Part shown: one piece after another, positions 1 to 8,191 of the stretch
Layout of the letters: every line of letters begins with the position of its first letter
How positions within the stretch are numbered: position 1 is the first letter of the stretch
Assembly (NCBI GenBank): GCA_900555915.1
Contig: USNC01000006.1
Location: 1-15,122, forward strand
Reading direction: 5' to 3'
DNA length: 15,122 nt
DNA from: an uncultured Porphyromonadaceae bacterium
GTDB lineage: Bacteria; Bacteroidota; Bacteroidia; Bacteroidales; Muribaculaceae
The notes under the pieces: generated by a model
Told to the model about the DNA's origin: nothing
What the model saw: the letters and a program-made list of their open reading frames with translations, nothing else
Databases searched by the model: none
Translations under genes and position numbers: made by a program

Positions 1-54
1 AAATCGCTCGCCCGGAGCCGCCCCAGCGAGGCTGAAATTTTATGAGTCGGGGCC

Positions 55-1593
55 TTATTTCTTCGGAGTCAGCGTCACCAGCGGCACCAGCATCTCCTGA
101 AGCGATATTCCGCCGTGCTGGAATGTGCCGGTGTAATACTGCACGTAGTAGTTGTAGTTGTTGGGATATGAGAAGAAATCTTCATTGGCCGCGAATATGA
201 AAGTACTCGAGAGGTTGGGCGACGGAAGTCCGAACTTGCGCGGATCCTTCATCTCATATACCTGCTTGGGATTGTAGTTGAGATTCTTCCCCACCTTGTA
301 GCGGAGATTGGTGTTGGTGTTGCGGTCGCCTATCACCTTTATCGGATTGTCTACGCGAATTGTGCCGTGGTCGGTGGTGAGCACCACCTTGAACCCGAGT
401 TCGGCCAGCTGCCTGAACATCTCCGCCGCGCTGCTGTGGCGGAACCAAGACTCGGTGAGCGAACGATAGGCCGCATCGCTGTTGGCGAGTTCCTGTATCA
501 TCTTCGACTCAGTGCGCGCATGGCTGAGCATGTCGATGAAATTCAAGACAATCACATTGAGCGGCACCTCCTTAATGGTCTTTATCTTCGCCAGAAATTT
601 ATCCACCGCCGACGAATCGTTGAGTTTTGTATATGTGAACCGGTCTTTTCTCCTGAACCTCTCGAGCATTGTGGCCACAAGCTGCTCCTCATGATTGTTC
701 AGTCCTTCGTCCTCGTCTTCCTCAACCCAGAGGTCGGGAAACATCTCCTTTATCTTCAGGGGCATGAGGCCGGAGAATATGGCATTACGGGCATACTGTG
801 TGGAAGTGGGCAGAATCGTAGTGTACAGATCCTCGCTTACATTGAAATATTCGGCAAGCAGCGGCTGCACGCTCCGCCACTGGTCGAGACGGAAATTGTC
901 GATAAGTATGAAGCATACCTTGTCTCCTCCGTCGAGCATAGGGAAAATGCGCCGGCTGAAAATGTCAGGGCTCATCAGCGGCCTGTCGGAGGCATTCAGC
1001 CATGACTCATAGTTGCGCTTCACGAACTTTGCGAAATTTGCGTTGGCATCCCTCTTCTGCAGAAGAAGCATCTCGTCCATGTTGCTCTCGGAGTCGGAGA
1101 GTTTCATCTCCCAGTATACGAGCTGACGGTAGCAGTCCATCCAGTCGCCGAGGGTAGCGGCGGAGTTGATATCCGATGATATCTTCTGAAATTCCTGCAT
1201 ATATCCCGACGAAGTCTGTTCGGCGATGATCTTGGCGCTGTGCAGGTTTTTCTTCAGGGAGAGAAAAATCTGCATGGGATTGACCGGCTTTATGAGATAG
1301 TCGGTGATCTTGTTGCCGATGGCCTGGTTCATTATATTCTCCTCTTCCGACTTGGTGATCATGATCACCGGGATGTCGGGATGCGACTGATTGATGCGCG
1401 ACAATGTCTCGAGCCCGGAGAGTCCCGGCATGTTCTCGTCGAGAAGCACGAGGGATATATCACCGGCATCCAGCATGTCGAGAGCGTCCTGTCCGTTGTT
1501 TACGGTCACTATGTCATATCCTTTGGCCTTGAGAAAGAGGATGTGGGGTTTCAGCAGGTCGATCTCATCATCGGCCCAGAGTATCTTTTGCAT
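55..1593 (-). CDS. porX: PorX-type response regulator with C-terminal PglZ (alkaline phosphatase-fold) domain
   Basis: The product is about 512 residues. Residues 1-120 form a CheY-like receiver with an acidic pocket (ADDE), phospho-acceptor D52 in LLDENMPG, T80 and K102. A helical linker follows. From about residue 225 there is a PglZ/alkaline phosphatase-superfamily domain with the expected metal ligands: D232 in ILIDNFRLDQW, a Thr/Ser nucleophile region near 263-265, D354 and H358, D408-H409 (TTDHGT) and H493. This receiver-PglZ layout is that of PorX, which in Porphyromonas and Flavobacterium controls type IX secretion genes and interacts with the secretion motor; a phosphodiesterase activity has been reported. 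Length fits the family. I chose the ATG at 1593. An in-frame GTG at 1599 would add two residues and overlap the upstream stop by one base. It is the last gene of an operon behind the sprE/porW-like gene. The function is family knowledge. No secretion core genes are visible here, so its targets in this organism are unknown. Confidence 0.93.
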   Translation of the reverse strand: MQKILWADDEIDLLKPHILFLKAKGYDIVTVNNGQDALDMLDAGDISLVLLDENMPGLSGLETLSRINQSHPDIPVIMITKSEEENIMNQAIGNKITDYLIKPVNPMQIFLSLKKNLHSAKIIAEQTSSGYMQEFQKISSDINSAATLGDWMDCYRQLVYWEMKLSDSESNMDEMLLLQKRDANANFAKFVKRNYESWLNASDRPLMSPDIFSRRIFPMLDGGDKVCFILIDNFRLDQWRSVQPLLAEYFNVSEDLYTTILPTSTQYARNAIFSGLMPLKIKEMFPDLWVEEDEDEGLNNHEEQLVATMLERFRRKDRFTYTKLNDSSAVDKFLAKIKTIKEVPLNVIVLNFIDMLSHARTESKMIQELANSDAAYRSLTESWFRHSSAAEMFRQLAELGFKVVLTTDHGTIRVDNPIKVIGDRNTNTNLRYKVGKNLNYNPKQVYEMKDPRKFGLPSPNLSSTFIFAANEDFFSYPNNYNYYVQYYTGTFQHGGISLQEMLVPLVTLTPKK

Positions 1594-1598
1594 TGGCA

Positions 1599-4469
1599 CT
1601 AATCATTAAAGGGTGGATCAACTTCGCCGGAAGAATCCGTATCGCCGGAGTCTTCCGCTGCATCGGGCTGCTCCGGAGTTTCAGGATCGTCGCCGAGCGC
1701 GGCCTCCTCGGCCTCCTCGGCCATGGCCTGCTCCTCGAAGCGGAAGTATTCTTCAAAAGAACGTCCTTCTTTGAGCAGAAGTTCAAAATTGAATCTCGAT
1801 ATCATAATCGGCCTCACCCCTTCGGGGAGGGTGAAATCGCGGCGGGCCATCACCTTGCGGTAGTTTTCGAGTTCACGCATGTTGCTGAACCCTTTTATCA
1901 CGAGCAGCCCCACATTGTCGAAACTCATGGGCTCGAGGTCGAAGTCCTTGACCACGAAGCTTCCGAAATTGAACCTCGCCACGTCGTAGAGCAGCAGATT
2001 TCCGTTGACCTCGTCTCTCGGATAAGCGAGCACGAGATATTGGGGAGCGTCGGGATCGATCACGAAATTGGCAGGCAACCCGCTTCCTCCCGTAGAGTCG
2101 GAGGCAGCCGAAAGCCTCACACTCCATATCATACCCTTCGCATTGGAGCTTCCGGCATGTGGCACACGGCCCTGGCCGAGCCCTTTCAGGATAGCCCCGG
2201 CCATGTCGGTCATATCCGTATCTGGCCATTTGCGGAGGAGTTCGGTGAGCCGGTCCTTGAAACGCACGTAGTCACCCTCTGTCAGGAACGACAGCGCGTC
2301 GATAAACACGAACTTCGGCAGAATCGGGCTCAACGGATACTCCGCCTCCATGCGGCCTACGATATCGTGCACCTCCCCGTTGCGGTCGGCGAGATAATCG
2401 GCATATGCCTCCGCGTAGAGGGATTCCTGCACCCTGTGCATATGCTTGAGACGGTCGAAATATGCCGGATCGGCCATCGCCCTCGCATAAGGGCTGTCAG
2501 GGAAGTCAGCCATGATGCGGTCGCGCCATTTCTCCATGCCGGCCTTGTCGTCGCGCCTGGCCGCCATCAGATACATGTTGTAGTAGACATCCAGACGGTA
2601 TACATTGTCGGGGTATGAGGCGAGAAGCCGTTCAAATTCCGAGCGCGCGGCAGTGAAATCGTCGAGTTTATCCTTAAGGATGACACCGATATTGTACATT
2701 CCTTCCTGAATCACATCTTCCGCCGTGGCTTTCTGCTCATTGGATATCGGCAGCTGCGCCAGATAGTATTCGGGATAATGCGGGTCTGAAGCCGGGTCCA
2801 CTTTTCCACCCTTCGAGTCGGCCGGCTGTGCTTCGGACGGTGATGTGGCATCGTCGTCGCCGGACTCTCCGGTCTCATCCTGATCTTCAAAAGCGAAAGA
2901 GGTCTTGTTGCGTCTGCGCCAGTCATCTTCCAGTTTCCGCGCCCCCCAACGGCGCTGGAACTCAGTCTTTCCCGACTGTTTGGCGGTATTGTTGTAGAAA
3001 TACCATGACTTGTCGGCATTGAACTGCATTCCCGCATTCGAGGCCATCTTGTCGATGGGAGAAGTGCCCTGCGGCCTGTTGGCCATGGCCTCTTCCCTCT
3101 CGGCCGCCTCCCGCTCCTCCTTCTCCTTCTTCAGCAGAGCCTCCACCTGACTGTCGGCCCACTCCCTGCGTTTCTCCTCAGGGAGGGCCGCAATGTCGAG
3201 CAGCGAGTCCTGCAGCTCCACATTTCCGGCATATACCGCAAGCTGGTCGAGCACATCGCTTCTGCGCACAATGGCATTGTAATCGGGGAAAGTCGGCGGA
3301 AGCTGCGGCACTGCACCCGAATAGCATGTCTGCGCCCTGGTGTATTGTCTGCGGTCGAAATAGATGCGCCCGAGGGCGAGATTGGCCATCGCCTTGTCGA
3401 CACCGTTGCGCGTCGACTTCTCGACAGCGAGCGCGTAATATTTCTGCGCATCGGCCGAATCTTTTCTCGACATGTAAAGATTGCCTATGGCATAGTAGAT
3501 CTGGTCGAGATATTCGCTATTGCGCTGATAGCGCGCCATTGCACGGAGCGCCGCCACTTCCTTGCTTATGTCGCTTCCCCTGAAAACCTCGCTCTGCTTG
3601 ATGCGGGCGTTGAATTTGAGCCGATATGGCGTCGAGGCGCCGGAAGCGGCCTTTCTGAACGCCTCGTAGGCGAGGTCGTCGCGTCCGGTCTGCCGGCATG
3701 TCTGGCCAAGTAGAAACCAGAGTCTCCTTTTCTGCACACCCGAGGCATGCTCGGCCGCATACTGCAGGTACGGTATGGCATCGGCGAATCTGGCCGCCTT
3801 GAGCAGATAAGACGCCTCCGTGATATTGTAGAGATACCGGAGGTTTGAGTTAGTGAGTTCCTTTTCCTTTATGTGGGAGAGCACATTCTCCGCCTCGTAG
3901 GTCCAGTCGAGGGCGGCATAACTCCGCGCCTGCCATAGGAGGGCTTCCGTCACCACATCGGGCAGCCAGGTGAAATGGCGCGATATATACATGAAAGTGG
4001 CCGCAGCCCCCATGAAGTCGCCATTGAAATACTGCCCTTTGCCGAGCATCAGCCAGGCATTGTGGAGGAAAGGATTGAACTCATCCCTGGCGCGGAAAGC
4101 CTTGTCTTTCGGGCTGCCGCTTCTTTTCGCCGGTTTCTTCTTGATGCTGTGGAGCTGTATCGCCTTCTGCATCTTCTCAATGGTGCGCTTGAAGTCGCCG
4201 GCAGGCTTCGGCATGGACTCATCCGCGCGGGCATCGGCCGGGTGGGTGAGCAGAAGCCTGGTGAAGTCGTCCTGATAGCCGTCTTCCATCGCCTTGAGAG
4301 TCTCCTTATAGTGTTCATTTCCGTTGAAATATACATTATAGCGCGTGTTGAAGGCCTGCCAGTTGCGAGACATGGCAGTGTTCTTCTTCGTGCCGCAGCC
4401 AGCGAGGGAGAGGAGCGCTGCGAGAGCCACAAGAAGACGGGATATGCAATGGGGTCGGCTACTGATCAT
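1599..4469 (-). CDS. porW: SprE/PorW-like TPR lipoprotein (type IX secretion-associated)
   Basis: This is a 956-residue lipoprotein. The signal peptide ends in a lipobox LSLAGC with the lipidated Cys at residue 25. Next comes a conserved-looking segment, SRNWQAFNTRYNVYFNG, which I recognise from the SprE/PorW family. Residues of roughly 110-410 are tandem helix pairs of TPR type. A charged K/E/A-rich probable coiled coil lies at about 430-475, an acidic Ser/Asp-rich linker near 525-560, more helical repeats follow, then a compact domain near 800-900 and a very acidic tail. In Flavobacterium SprE and Porphyromonas PorW, such lipoproteins are required for type IX secretion and link outer and inner membrane parts of the machine. 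The stop is 15 nt past nothing but its own operon: lpxB ends 15 nt upstream and porX starts 5 nt downstream. Pairing with porX supports the call. It could instead be a general TPR lipoprotein retained in a lineage without type IX secretion. Confidence 0.78.
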   Translation of the reverse strand: MISSRPHCISRLLVALAALLSLAGCGTKKNTAMSRNWQAFNTRYNVYFNGNEHYKETLKAMEDGYQDDFTRLLLTHPADARADESMPKPAGDFKRTIEKMQKAIQLHSIKKKPAKRSGSPKDKAFRARDEFNPFLHNAWLMLGKGQYFNGDFMGAAATFMYISRHFTWLPDVVTEALLWQARSYAALDWTYEAENVLSHIKEKELTNSNLRYLYNITEASYLLKAARFADAIPYLQYAAEHASGVQKRRLWFLLGQTCRQTGRDDLAYEAFRKAASGASTPYRLKFNARIKQSEVFRGSDISKEVAALRAMARYQRNSEYLDQIYYAIGNLYMSRKDSADAQKYYALAVEKSTRNGVDKAMANLALGRIYFDRRQYTRAQTCYSGAVPQLPPTFPDYNAIVRRSDVLDQLAVYAGNVELQDSLLDIAALPEEKRREWADSQVEALLKKEKEEREAAEREEAMANRPQGTSPIDKMASNAGMQFNADKSWYFYNNTAKQSGKTEFQRRWGARKLEDDWRRRNKTSFAFEDQDETGESGDDDATSPSEAQPADSKGGKVDPASDPHYPEYYLAQLPISNEQKATAEDVIQEGMYNIGVILKDKLDDFTAARSEFERLLASYPDNVYRLDVYYNMYLMAARRDDKAGMEKWRDRIMADFPDSPYARAMADPAYFDRLKHMHRVQESLYAEAYADYLADRNGEVHDIVGRMEAEYPLSPILPKFVFIDALSFLTEGDYVRFKDRLTELLRKWPDTDMTDMAGAILKGLGQGRVPHAGSSNAKGMIWSVRLSAASDSTGGSGLPANFVIDPDAPQYLVLAYPRDEVNGNLLLYDVARFNFGSFVVKDFDLEPMSFDNVGLLVIKGFSNMRELENYRKVMARRDFTLPEGVRPIMISRFNFELLLKEGRSFEEYFRFEEQAMAEEAEEAALGDDPETPEQPDAAEDSGDTDSSGEVDPPFND

Positions 4470-4484
4470 CCGGTATATCTGAAT

Positions 4485-5621
4485 TTACGCCACAGGAGTC
4501 TTTCGGCAGACGTATTCGGCGGCTATTCTGGCGGCATCGGTGGTGCCGAGTTTCTTCTTCATGTTTCTATATCCGGCAATCTGCCAGTCTCTCTGCGGCG
4601 ACGGCTGCAGGATCGGACCGAGTTCGCGCGCTATGGAGTCGGCGGTGCAGTTGTGCAGCAGCAGTTCGGGCACCGTGGCGTTGCCTACGATAAGATTGGG
4701 GAGCGAGACGTATCTCACTTTCAGTATGCGTTTCATCAGATCGTAGGTGAGTTTCGAGCCATTTCCGCGGTAGCACACCACCTGAGGCGTACCGATCACG
4801 GCCGTCTCGAGTGTGGCTGTTCCGGAGGTGACGATTGCCGCCGCGGAGTATTTCAGCAGCGTGTGGGTGGCTCCGAACGCCATCTGCAGGCCGGAGTCGA
4901 GGGCCACCTCACGATAGAATTTCTCAGGCACCGACGGCGCAGCCGCCACCACATACTGGAAATCGGGGAAACGCTTCGCCGCCTCTATCATCATCGGCAG
5001 ATTGTTGCGGATCTCCGCCTTTCGCGATCCCGGGAGAATCGCTATCATGGGGCGAGTGTCGGTGATGCCCTGGCGCTCGAGGAAATGGCGTTTCGGCGGA
5101 ATGTGACCGAGCGACATCTCTATTTCCTTCACAGTGGGATTGCCCACATATCTCACGTCCATACCGTGGCTCCGGAAATAGGCGGTCTCGAAGGGTAGGA
5201 TGCTGTATAGGTTTGTGATGTATTTCTTGAGCTTCGGTATTCGCCATTCCTTCCAGGCCCACACTTTGGGCGCTATCAGCCAGTCTACCCTTATGCCGAG
5301 GCGCGAGGCGTATGCGGCGAGTTTGAGATTGAACGACGGATAGTCCACGAGCACGAGCACATCGGGACGGAACTGCCTGAGCACCCCTTTCGCCACTCTG
5401 AGATTGGACAGGACCACAGGCAGCGCCTTCAGCACTTCAAGGAATCCCATCACGTTCATCTTCTCAATATGGACCTCCGGCTGACGCCCCGCCGCGCGGG
5501 TCATAAGGTCTCCCCCGAGAAAGCGGAACTGCGCCTCAGGGTCGATGATCTTTATTTCCTCCATCAGGCGGGAAGCGTGCAGATCGCCCGACGCCTCTCC
5601 GGCCACTATCATATATTTCAT
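4485..5621 (-). CDS. lpxB: Lipid-A-disaccharide synthase LpxB
   Basis: LpxB joins UDP-2,3-diacylglucosamine to lipid X, giving lipid A disaccharide 1-phosphate and UDP, at the inner membrane face. The family blocks are visible in order: GEASGDLHASRL at the N-terminus, DYPSFNLKLA, IAPKVWAWKEWRI, YVGNPTVKE, AILPGSRKAEI, VTSGTATLET and QVVCYRGNGSKLTY. I place the start at the ATG at 5621 (MKYMIVAGEASGD), which gives 378 residues, the usual size. The frame stays open for 74 more codons upstream to 5843, but that extension reads through repeats and overlaps the divergent lipoprotein gene, so it is not believable. It is the first gene of the minus-strand operon with the sprE/porW-like gene and porX. 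I see no clear -33/-7 promoter for it between 5622 and 5757. Confidence 0.96.
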   Translation of the reverse strand: MKYMIVAGEASGDLHASRLMEEIKIIDPEAQFRFLGGDLMTRAAGRQPEVHIEKMNVMGFLEVLKALPVVLSNLRVAKGVLRQFRPDVLVLVDYPSFNLKLAAYASRLGIRVDWLIAPKVWAWKEWRIPKLKKYITNLYSILPFETAYFRSHGMDVRYVGNPTVKEIEMSLGHIPPKRHFLERQGITDTRPMIAILPGSRKAEIRNNLPMMIEAAKRFPDFQYVVAAAPSVPEKFYREVALDSGLQMAFGATHTLLKYSAAAIVTSGTATLETAVIGTPQVVCYRGNGSKLTYDLMKRILKVRYVSLPNLIVGNATVPELLLHNCTADSIARELGPILQPSPQRDWQIAGYRNMKKKLGTTDAARIAAEYVCRKTPVA

Positions 5622-5757
5622 ATCTTGGGCATAAAATCCGCTTCCGCGAATTTCATGGATTAAGGGGTTAATGGTTAGGGGTTGAGGGGATACCGGCAAG
5701 CCTGCGGGGAGAGATACCGGGATATAATAAATACGTTGGAGAATACGTTTTTCGTAT
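5622..5757. promoter_or_regulatory. Divergent intergenic region between lpxB and a lipoprotein gene
   Basis: This 136-nt stretch must hold the promoters for lpxB (leftward) and for the beta-helix lipoprotein gene (rightward). It contains a run of degenerate G-rich units (5660-5689), a direct repeat GATACCGG at 5689-5696 and 5713-5720, and a direct repeat ATACGTT at 5731-5737 and 5743-5749. Partial matches to the Bacteroidetes -7 box TAnnTTTG are TACGTTGG (5732-5739) and TACGTTTT (5744-5751), but neither has a TTTG -33 box at the right distance. The regulatory role is inferred from gene layout. Confidence 0.4.
5660..5689 (+). repeat. Degenerate G-rich 7-8 bp tandem units
   Basis: Four consecutive units read TTAAGGGG, TTAATGG, TTAGGGG and TTGAGGGG. 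They lie between divergent genes, just upstream of the lpxB start, and are telomere-like in appearance. Nothing shows a function; similar short intergenic tracts are, as far as I recall, common in Bacteroidales genomes. Confidence 0.6.
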
Positions 5758-7167
5758 ATGAAAACTATGCAAACACCTTTTTTTTTCATCATAACGATGC
5801 TTGGTCTGATGCTTGCGGCAGGATGCATATCCGACGATATCACCTACTCTTCGAACGACAGACTCACATTTTCGACCGACACTTTGAGTTTCGACACTGT
5901 CTTCACCGATCTCGGGTCGCAGACGGCACGGCTCAAGGTATTCAACCGTGCGAATAAAGGCATCAACATCAGCAGCATACGGGTGCGAGGCGACGAAGGG
6001 ATATTCTCGATCAATGTGGACGGAGTGTCGGGCAAGACATTCGAGAATGTCGAGATACGCGCCAATGACTCTATTTTCATATTTGTGGAGTGCTTCGTCG
6101 ACGCCAATGATGCCTCCCGCCCGTTCCGGGTGGAGGGGCAGCTCGATTTCGAGACCAACGGCAACCTCCAGTCGGTGGTGCTGGAGACGTACGGACAGAA
6201 TGTGGTCAGGCTGCGCAACATGACGGTGGAAACCGACATGACATTCGGTGCGGACCGCCCCTATGTGGTGTTTGACACTCTCCGGGTAGCCGAGGGCGCC
6301 ACGCTCGACATCCTTCCCGGCGCGCGGCTATATTTCCACGACAAGGCCCTGCTCCAGATAGACGGACGGCTGAATGCCAAGGGAGAAGCAGGGAAGCCCA
6401 TCCAGATGCGGGGCGACCGCCTCGGCGATGTTCTCCCCGACACAGGCTATGAGATACTTGCAGGGCAGTGGCAGGGTGTCCGGTTCGGCGCCGGCTCGTT
6501 TGGCAACCGGATGGAGTATGTGGAGATGCAGTCGACAGTGTCAGGAGTAGTGGTAGACAGCTGCGGCGTCATGGACCGCGACAAACTCACGCTTGTGAAC
6601 TCCTGGCTTCACAATTCGCAGGGCAACACTCTGCGCTCGGCCTACAGCAAGGTAGACGCCTACGGGTGCGTATTCTCCGAAGCCGGGGAGGCAGTGGTGC
6701 ATCTCACCGGCGGAGTCCACGAGTTTCTTCAGTGCACTGTAGCGAACTACTATCTCTTCGCGATATCTCCAGAGTCGATACTTACGCTTGAGCATGCGGC
6801 GCCTGAGGGAATGGACCCGTCGATCCGCTGCCCTCTGATGAAAGCGACGTTTGACAACAGCATCGTCTACGGCATCGTGTCGCCGCTCACGCCCGGCGAC
6901 CTCAATGACTCGGACGTATATTTCAGGAATGTGCTTCTCGGAGTGGGCGGTTCGGACGACGAACACTTCATCAACTGCCTCTGGGACGAGAATCCGGAGT
7001 TCGAGACAGTGCGGGAGGACTATTATTTCAACTACCGCCTGAAAGAAGACTCTCCGGCAATCGGAGCCGGCAATCCGGCATACGTCACGCCGCTCGTGCG
7101 CTACGACATGACCGGCGCCGACCGTCTGGCGGGCGGAAATCCGGCTTTAGGCGCCTACGCGCGTTGA
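5758..7167 (+). CDS. Lipoprotein with Ig-like N-terminal domain and right-handed beta-helix
   Basis: This is a 469-residue predicted lipoprotein. The hydrophobic signal ends in LMLAAGC with the lipidated Cys at residue 23. Residues of about 35-145 look like an immunoglobulin-like beta-sandwich (DTLSFDTVFTDLGS, a pattern seen in ASH/choice-of-anchor domains). From about 160 on, short repeating strands with N, G and D turns suggest a right-handed parallel beta-helix (for example GARLYFHDKALLQIDGRLNA). The C-terminus has DYYFNYRLKEDSPAIGAGNP, a segment typical of surface beta-helix proteins of Bacteroidetes. No catalytic residues can be assigned. It is divergent from lpxB and converges on the phospholipase gene with only 19 nt between stops. 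I do not know its function; surface or outer membrane exposure is likely. Confidence 0.88.
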   Translation: MKTMQTPFFFIITMLGLMLAAGCISDDITYSSNDRLTFSTDTLSFDTVFTDLGSQTARLKVFNRANKGINISSIRVRGDEGIFSINVDGVSGKTFENVEIRANDSIFIFVECFVDANDASRPFRVEGQLDFETNGNLQSVVLETYGQNVVRLRNMTVETDMTFGADRPYVVFDTLRVAEGATLDILPGARLYFHDKALLQIDGRLNAKGEAGKPIQMRGDRLGDVLPDTGYEILAGQWQGVRFGAGSFGNRMEYVEMQSTVSGVVVDSCGVMDRDKLTLVNSWLHNSQGNTLRSAYSKVDAYGCVFSEAGEAVVHLTGGVHEFLQCTVANYYLFAISPESILTLEHAAPEGMDPSIRCPLMKATFDNSIVYGIVSPLTPGDLNDSDVYFRNVLLGVGGSDDEHFINCLWDENPEFETVREDYYFNYRLKEDSPAIGAGNPAYVTPLVRYDMTGADRLAGGNPALGAYAR

Positions 7168-7186
7168 GACGAGCTGAAACGCGGCG

Positions 7187-8050
7187 CTAATACTCGGAGA
7201 AGAAAGAGGGGCGTATCAGCAGGCCGACGCGTATGCGGTTGTGGAATTGCTTATAGGCCAGAAGCCCCTCGCCGTATCCGTTATAATAATCGAGAAAGAG
7301 ATATTGGTTGGTATCCTTTATGAAACGGAAACCCACCTGGATGCTCGTGTTCCAGTTCATGTTCCAGCCCTGGCGTTTGACGAAAGTAGCTCCCACAGTC
7401 CACCTGCGGTCGTGCGTGTTGAACTGGAATCCCATCTGGAAGATACCGCTATATTTCAGTATGTCCTTGTTGTTCTGCCCGTCAACGATCGGAATCCAGT
7501 ATTTGGCATGCACCGCGAACTGGTCGGTGACGTATGCGTTTGCGGCGAGCGACACCTTGTTCCATGAGCGCGACTGTATGCTGTCGCGTCCGTTGCTTTC
7601 GTGCTCCACTATGAGTGTGACATTCCCGCAATACCGGTCTTTGACAAAGAAAGGCTTTGCCCAGCCTATGCCGGGATTGAAGTTCAGATCACTCATAGGC
7701 ATCGAGTTCTTGAAGACTTCCCAAAACACCTTCTGGGTGAAGAACAGATAGAGATAAGTGCCCCAAGGCAGAGTGGCGTTTGTGAGCCTCTGCTTGATTG
7801 AAAGCTGGAACTTGACTCCGGAATTATCCCCGGTCGGGCGGTGGAAGGGATCGGTGCCTACGGCGAAATAATTGTCTTTGTACAGTCCGAAATAGGGTCC
7901 GAGATCCATCGCCTTCTTAATGGAATCGGTATTTTCCACCTCACCGGGGCGAAGCAGAATCTGCGCGTTCGACCGGAACGCGCACATGGCCAGAATAATA
8001 CAGATGACTACACAAACAGGCTGCTTGACCGGCGGTCTTTTCATTGTCAT
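7187..8050 (-). CDS. pldA: Outer membrane phospholipase A (OMPLA)
   Basis: This 287-residue protein has a signal peptide probably cleaved after about residue 30 (SNAQ), then alternating strands of an outer membrane beta-barrel that ends in aromatic residues (FFSEY). The OMPLA active-site block is present, EHESNGRDSIQSRSWNKV. Its H150, S152 and N164 have exactly the spacing of H142, S144 and N156 in the Escherichia coli enzyme. The known reaction is calcium-dependent removal of acyl chains (A1 and A2) from phospholipids that stray into the outer leaflet. The start could be ATG at 8050 or the second Met at 8044; both keep the signal peptide. Its upstream neighbour on the same strand is the OmpA lipoprotein gene, but a strong hairpin lies between them, so it is probably transcribed separately. 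Confidence 0.93.
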   Translation of the reverse strand: MTMKRPPVKQPVCVVICIILAMCAFRSNAQILLRPGEVENTDSIKKAMDLGPYFGLYKDNYFAVGTDPFHRPTGDNSGVKFQLSIKQRLTNATLPWGTYLYLFFTQKVFWEVFKNSMPMSDLNFNPGIGWAKPFFVKDRYCGNVTLIVEHESNGRDSIQSRSWNKVSLAANAYVTDQFAVHAKYWIPIVDGQNNKDILKYSGIFQMGFQFNTHDRRWTVGATFVKRQGWNMNWNTSIQVGFRFIKDTNQYLFLDYYNGYGEGLLAYKQFHNRIRVGLLIRPSFFSEY

Positions 8051-8108
8051 GGTCAGTTGTTCAAAATTTCCCCCGAACGGACCGAAGGAGTGATGTTAAC
8101 GACATATA

Positions 8109-8134
8109 CCACCCCGCGAAAGATCGCGGGGTGG
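8109..8134 (-). terminator. Strong intergenic hairpin, probable terminator of the OmpA lipoprotein gene
   Basis: A perfect 10-bp stem, CCACCCCGCG (8109-8118) against CGCGGGGTGG (8125-8134), closes a 6-nt loop. It lies 57 nt past the stop of the minus-strand OmpA lipoprotein gene and 58 nt before the pldA start. Neither side has a T-run, so it is not a classical intrinsic terminator; it may end transcription, act in both directions, or stabilise the 3' end of the message. Confidence 0.6.
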
Positions 8135-8191
8135 CAATGTTTCATATGATCTGTGATTTGGGTATTGACAACACGCGGTATGTGTCGCGCA

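Noticed and set aside
1..54. The end of a gene entering from the left edge
   Set aside because: A plus-strand frame stopping at 33-35 exists, but 11 codons are too few to recognise anything.
1593..2618. A long plus-strand open frame opposite the SprE/PorW-like gene, and another at 3975-5198
   Set aside because: Both are antisense to well-supported genes. Their translations are rich in His, Arg, Glu and Val without domain motifs, as expected of shadows in GC-rich coding DNA.
5622..5843. A 74-residue N-terminal extension of LpxB
   Set aside because: It overlaps the divergent lipoprotein gene and reads through repeats; the family's first motif begins directly after the ATG at 5621.
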